Assembly (NCBI GenBank): GCA_903843315.1
Contig: CAIMPQ010000140.1
Span: forward strand, 1 to 8,552
DNA length: 8,552 bases
Direction: 5' to 3'
From: an uncultured beta proteobacterium
GTDB lineage: Bacteria > Pseudomonadota > Gammaproteobacteria > Burkholderiales > Burkholderiaceae
Both the position numbers and the translations under genes were made by a program. Position 1 is the first letter of the stretch. Each line of letters opens with the position of its first letter. The notes beneath the pieces are model-generated. The model saw nothing but the letters and a program-made list of their open reading frames with translations, had not been told where the DNA came from and made no database searches. This document shows positions 6,346-8,552 of this stretch, piece after piece.

Positions 6346-8552
6346 TCGATCAAGCTCGCGAGTTGACGACGAACATCGTCGATGGTCTCACCACGCCGCT
6401 GAGCATAATCCTCTAGTTGATCGACTGAGATTTTTCCAACATTAAAGTATTGTGCATCTGGGTGGGCAAGATAGAAACCACTCACACTGGAAGCGGGATT
6501 CATAGCCATTGATTCAGTTAAGGTCATACCAATATCCTCAGAACCAATCACCCTGAGCAAGTCTTCCTTCACTTCATGTGCAGGACAAGCTGGGTAGCCA
6601 GGAGCGGGTCGAATACCGCGGTACTGTTCATCGATCATCTGATCATTTGTCAAAATTTCATCAGTGGCATAGCCCCACAAATCAGTACGCACGCGGTGAT
6701 GCATTAATTCGGCAAATGCCTCAGCTAACCGGTCTGCCAACGCCTTTAACATGATCGCGCTGTAGTCATCATGCTTAGCCTGAAACTCAGCAACTTTCTT
6801 TTCTACGCCATGACCAGTAGTAACTGCAAAGCAGCCAAGGTAGTCTGCCACCCCAGAGTCTTTCGGAGCAACATAATCAGCCAAACAACGATTAGGTCTG
6901 CGTACTCCTTCGATAACGGGACGCTCGGATTGCTGTCGCAAGTTGTGCCACACAAAAAGAGGGTGCTGACGCGCTTCGTCGCTATACAAAACGATATCGT
7001 CGCCAATCGTATTAGCGGGATAGAAGGCAACTACTGCATCGGCTTGCAACCATTGCCCCTTGATGAGCTTATCAAGCAATACTTTTGCATCTTCAAACAC
7101 CTTACGTGCTTCAATGCCCACTATTTCATCATCCAAAATTGCAGGAAACTTCCCGGCTAAATCCCAGGTCTGAAAGAATGGTGTCCAGTCAATATATTTG
7201 GCGATATCACTTAGTGCAAAGTTTTTAAATATACGGCGCCCAATGAATTTAGGCTTCTCGGGAACATACGAGGACCAATCAATTAACTCTCGGTTCTTAC
7301 GTGCCGCCGCCAAGGAAATCGTTGGCGCCGCCTTCTTATTAGCATGCTGCTCACGAATACGAACATAGTCGTCACGCAAGTCTTGAATAAACTTCTTAGC
7401 ACTCTCATCGGAAAGCAAACTCGAGGCGACCGATACTGAGCGAGAAGCATCTGGAACATAAACGACTGGTCCATCGTAGTGAGGCGCAATTTTGACTGCA
7501 GTATGAACCCGCGAAGTGGTGGCGCCACCAATCATTAGAGGGATCTGACGCTCACGGAAATAATCATCACGCTGCATCTCTTGAGCTACATAAGTCATTT
7601 CCTCAAGTGATGGCGTAATTAATCCGGAAAGCCCAACAATATCGGCCTTCTCTTCCTTGGCACGTTTCAGAATCTCAGCACAGGGAACCATCACACCCAT
7701 ATTAGCTACTTCAAAGTTATTACATTGCAAGACTACGGTCACAATATTTTTACCAATATCGTGGACATCGCCCTTAACCGTGGCCATTACAATCTTGCCT
7801 TTGGCTTTGGCTTCTCCCCCAGAGGCGACATGCTGACGCTTCTCCTCCTCGATATAAGGAATCAGGATTGCAACCGCTTGCTTCATGACTCGAGCACTCT
7901 TTACCACTTGCGGTAAGAACATTTTGCCGGCACCAAATAAATCGCCCACTACGTTCATGCCATCCATAAGCGGGCCTTCAATGACTTCAATTGGTCTTCC
8001 GCCAGCGCCCATGATTTCTGCGCGTAATTCTTCGGTATCTCCTTCAATGAAGGTCGTAATGCCGTGAACTAATGCATGTGTTAAACGTTCGCGTACTGGC
8101 GCTTCACGCCACACCAAGTTCTCCACCTGCTTGGCGCCGCCGCCTTTAAATTGATCGGCAATGTCTAATAAACGCTCAGTAGGCGTTTTACCGTCTTTTT
8201 CTTTGAAGCGGTTAAGCACAACATCTTCAACCCGCTCACGCAATTCTGGATCTAAGTCGGCATATACGCCCAACTGACCAGCATTCACAATGCCCATATC
8301 CATGCCAGCTTGAATCGCGTGATACAGAAATACGGTATGGATAGCCTCACGGACACGATCATTGCCGCGGAAGGAGAAGCTCACATTGGAAACGCCGCCG
8401 CTTACCTTGGCACCAGGGAGATTTTCTTTGATCCAGCGTGTGGCATTAATAAAATCTACCGCATAGTTGTCATGCTCTTCAATACCAGTAGCTATCGCAA
8501 AGATATTGGGATCAAAAATAATGTCTTCGGCAGGAAAGCCGATTTCATTGAC
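6342..8552 (-). CDS. metH: Cobalamin-dependent methionine synthase, C-terminal 736 codons (gene continues past the right edge)
   Basis: This is the methyltransferase that makes methionine from homocysteine and 5-methyltetrahydrofolate through methylcobalamin. The frame stays open from the stop (6342-6344) to 8552. The GTG at 8384 is internal (GGVSNVSFSFRGN), not a start. In order from the right edge, the visible parts begin with the end of the pterin-binding domain (GFPAEDIIFDPN). Next is the four-helix cap with MFLPQVVKSARVMKQAV. The cobalamin-binding domain has DVHDIG, whose His (codon 7761-7763) is the lower cobalt ligand, then GLSGLITPSLEEM and IGGATTSRVHTAVK. Last is the reactivation domain with IDWTPFFQTW and the SAM-binding RPAPGYPACP (codons about 6609-6582). 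All key residues are intact. The homocysteine-binding portion is outside the window and may be a separate gene, as in some Burkholderiales. Confidence 0.97.
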   Translation of the reverse strand, partial: VNEIGFPAEDIIFDPNIFAIATGIEEHDNYAVDFINATRWIKENLPGAKVSGGVSNVSFSFRGNDRVREAIHTVFLYHAIQAGMDMGIVNAGQLGVYADLDPELRERVEDVVLNRFKEKDGKTPTERLLDIADQFKGGGAKQVENLVWREAPVRERLTHALVHGITTFIEGDTEELRAEIMGAGGRPIEVIEGPLMDGMNVVGDLFGAGKMFLPQVVKSARVMKQAVAILIPYIEEEKRQHVASGGEAKAKGKIVMATVKGDVHDIGKNIVTVVLQCNNFEVANMGVMVPCAEILKRAKEEKADIVGLSGLITPSLEEMTYVAQEMQRDDYFRERQIPLMIGGATTSRVHTAVKIAPHYDGPVVYVPDASRSVSVASSLLSDESAKKFIQDLRDDYVRIREQHANKKAAPTISLAAARKNRELIDWSSYVPEKPKFIGRRIFKNFALSDIAKYIDWTPFFQTWDLAGKFPAILDDEIVGIEARKVFEDAKVLLDKLIKGQWLQADAVVAFYPANTIGDDIVLYSDEARQHPLFVWHNLRQQSERPVIEGVRRPNRCLADYVAPKDSGVADYLGCFAVTTGHGVEKKVAEFQAKHDDYSAIMLKALADRLAEAFAELMHHRVRTDLWGYATDEILTNDQMIDEQYRGIRPAPGYPACPAHEVKEDLLRVIGSEDIGMTLTESMAMNPASSVSGFYLAHPDAQYFNVGKISVDQLEDYAQRRGETIDDVRRQLASLID

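Noticed and set aside
6771..7160. 129-codon plus-strand open frame antisense to metH
   Set aside because: It lies wholly within well-conserved metH coding sequence, shows no recognisable domain, and is explained as a shadow of metH codon use.
8382..8384. GTG that could be taken as the metH start
   Set aside because: The frame stays open to base 8552, and the upstream residues (IFDPNIFAIATGIEEHDNYAVD and onward) clearly continue the pterin-binding domain. The codon is an internal Val.

Overview
The window looks like a chromosomal segment of a betaproteobacterium in the Burkholderiales. My best guess is Polynucleobacter or a close relative. The reasons are protein-level resemblance, moderate base composition, very tight gene packing, and the order metH / DUF1840 / argS / SPOR protein / dsbA, which I recall as typical of the order. 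The taxon is an inference from memory, not a search result. No mobile element, CRISPR array, tRNA, rRNA or phage gene is visible, and no stretch above 40 bases lacks a gene.

Left block (1-2954, + strand): a translationally coupled operon. It starts with the last 33 codons of an FAD/NAD-dependent amine-oxidase-like protein. A DUF1365 protein, a Cfa-like SAM-dependent fatty-acyl methyltransferase and a short-chain dehydrogenase (SDR) follow. The junctions are TAA-ATG, ATGA and ATGA, with no spacing. The gene set resembles a lipid-modification cassette known from other proteobacteria, where it is often tied to ECF sigma factor/ChrR singlet-oxygen responses. Its overall chemistry is still poorly defined. 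The Cfa-like enzyme appears to have changed two residues of the bicarbonate pocket of true cyclopropane synthases, so another C-methylation of unsaturated acyl chains is plausible. This is the most interesting part of the window.

Middle block (2986-5992, - strand): argS (arginyl-tRNA synthetase), a membrane-anchored SPOR-domain protein and a DsbA-type periplasmic thiol oxidase. They are spaced 37 bases and then overlap by 4, so they probably form one transcript. The block converges on the lipid operon across 31 bases.

Right block (6028-8552): a small DUF1840 gene, divergent from argS across a 35-base gap, then the C-terminal 736 codons of cobalamin-dependent methionine synthase (metH) on the - strand, running off the right edge. 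DUF1840 and metH end tail to tail and share the palindromic bases TTAA, so each stop codon lies within the other gene's end.

Apart from the lipid cassette, the content is ordinary housekeeping: translation, envelope or division, periplasmic disulfide formation and methionine synthesis.
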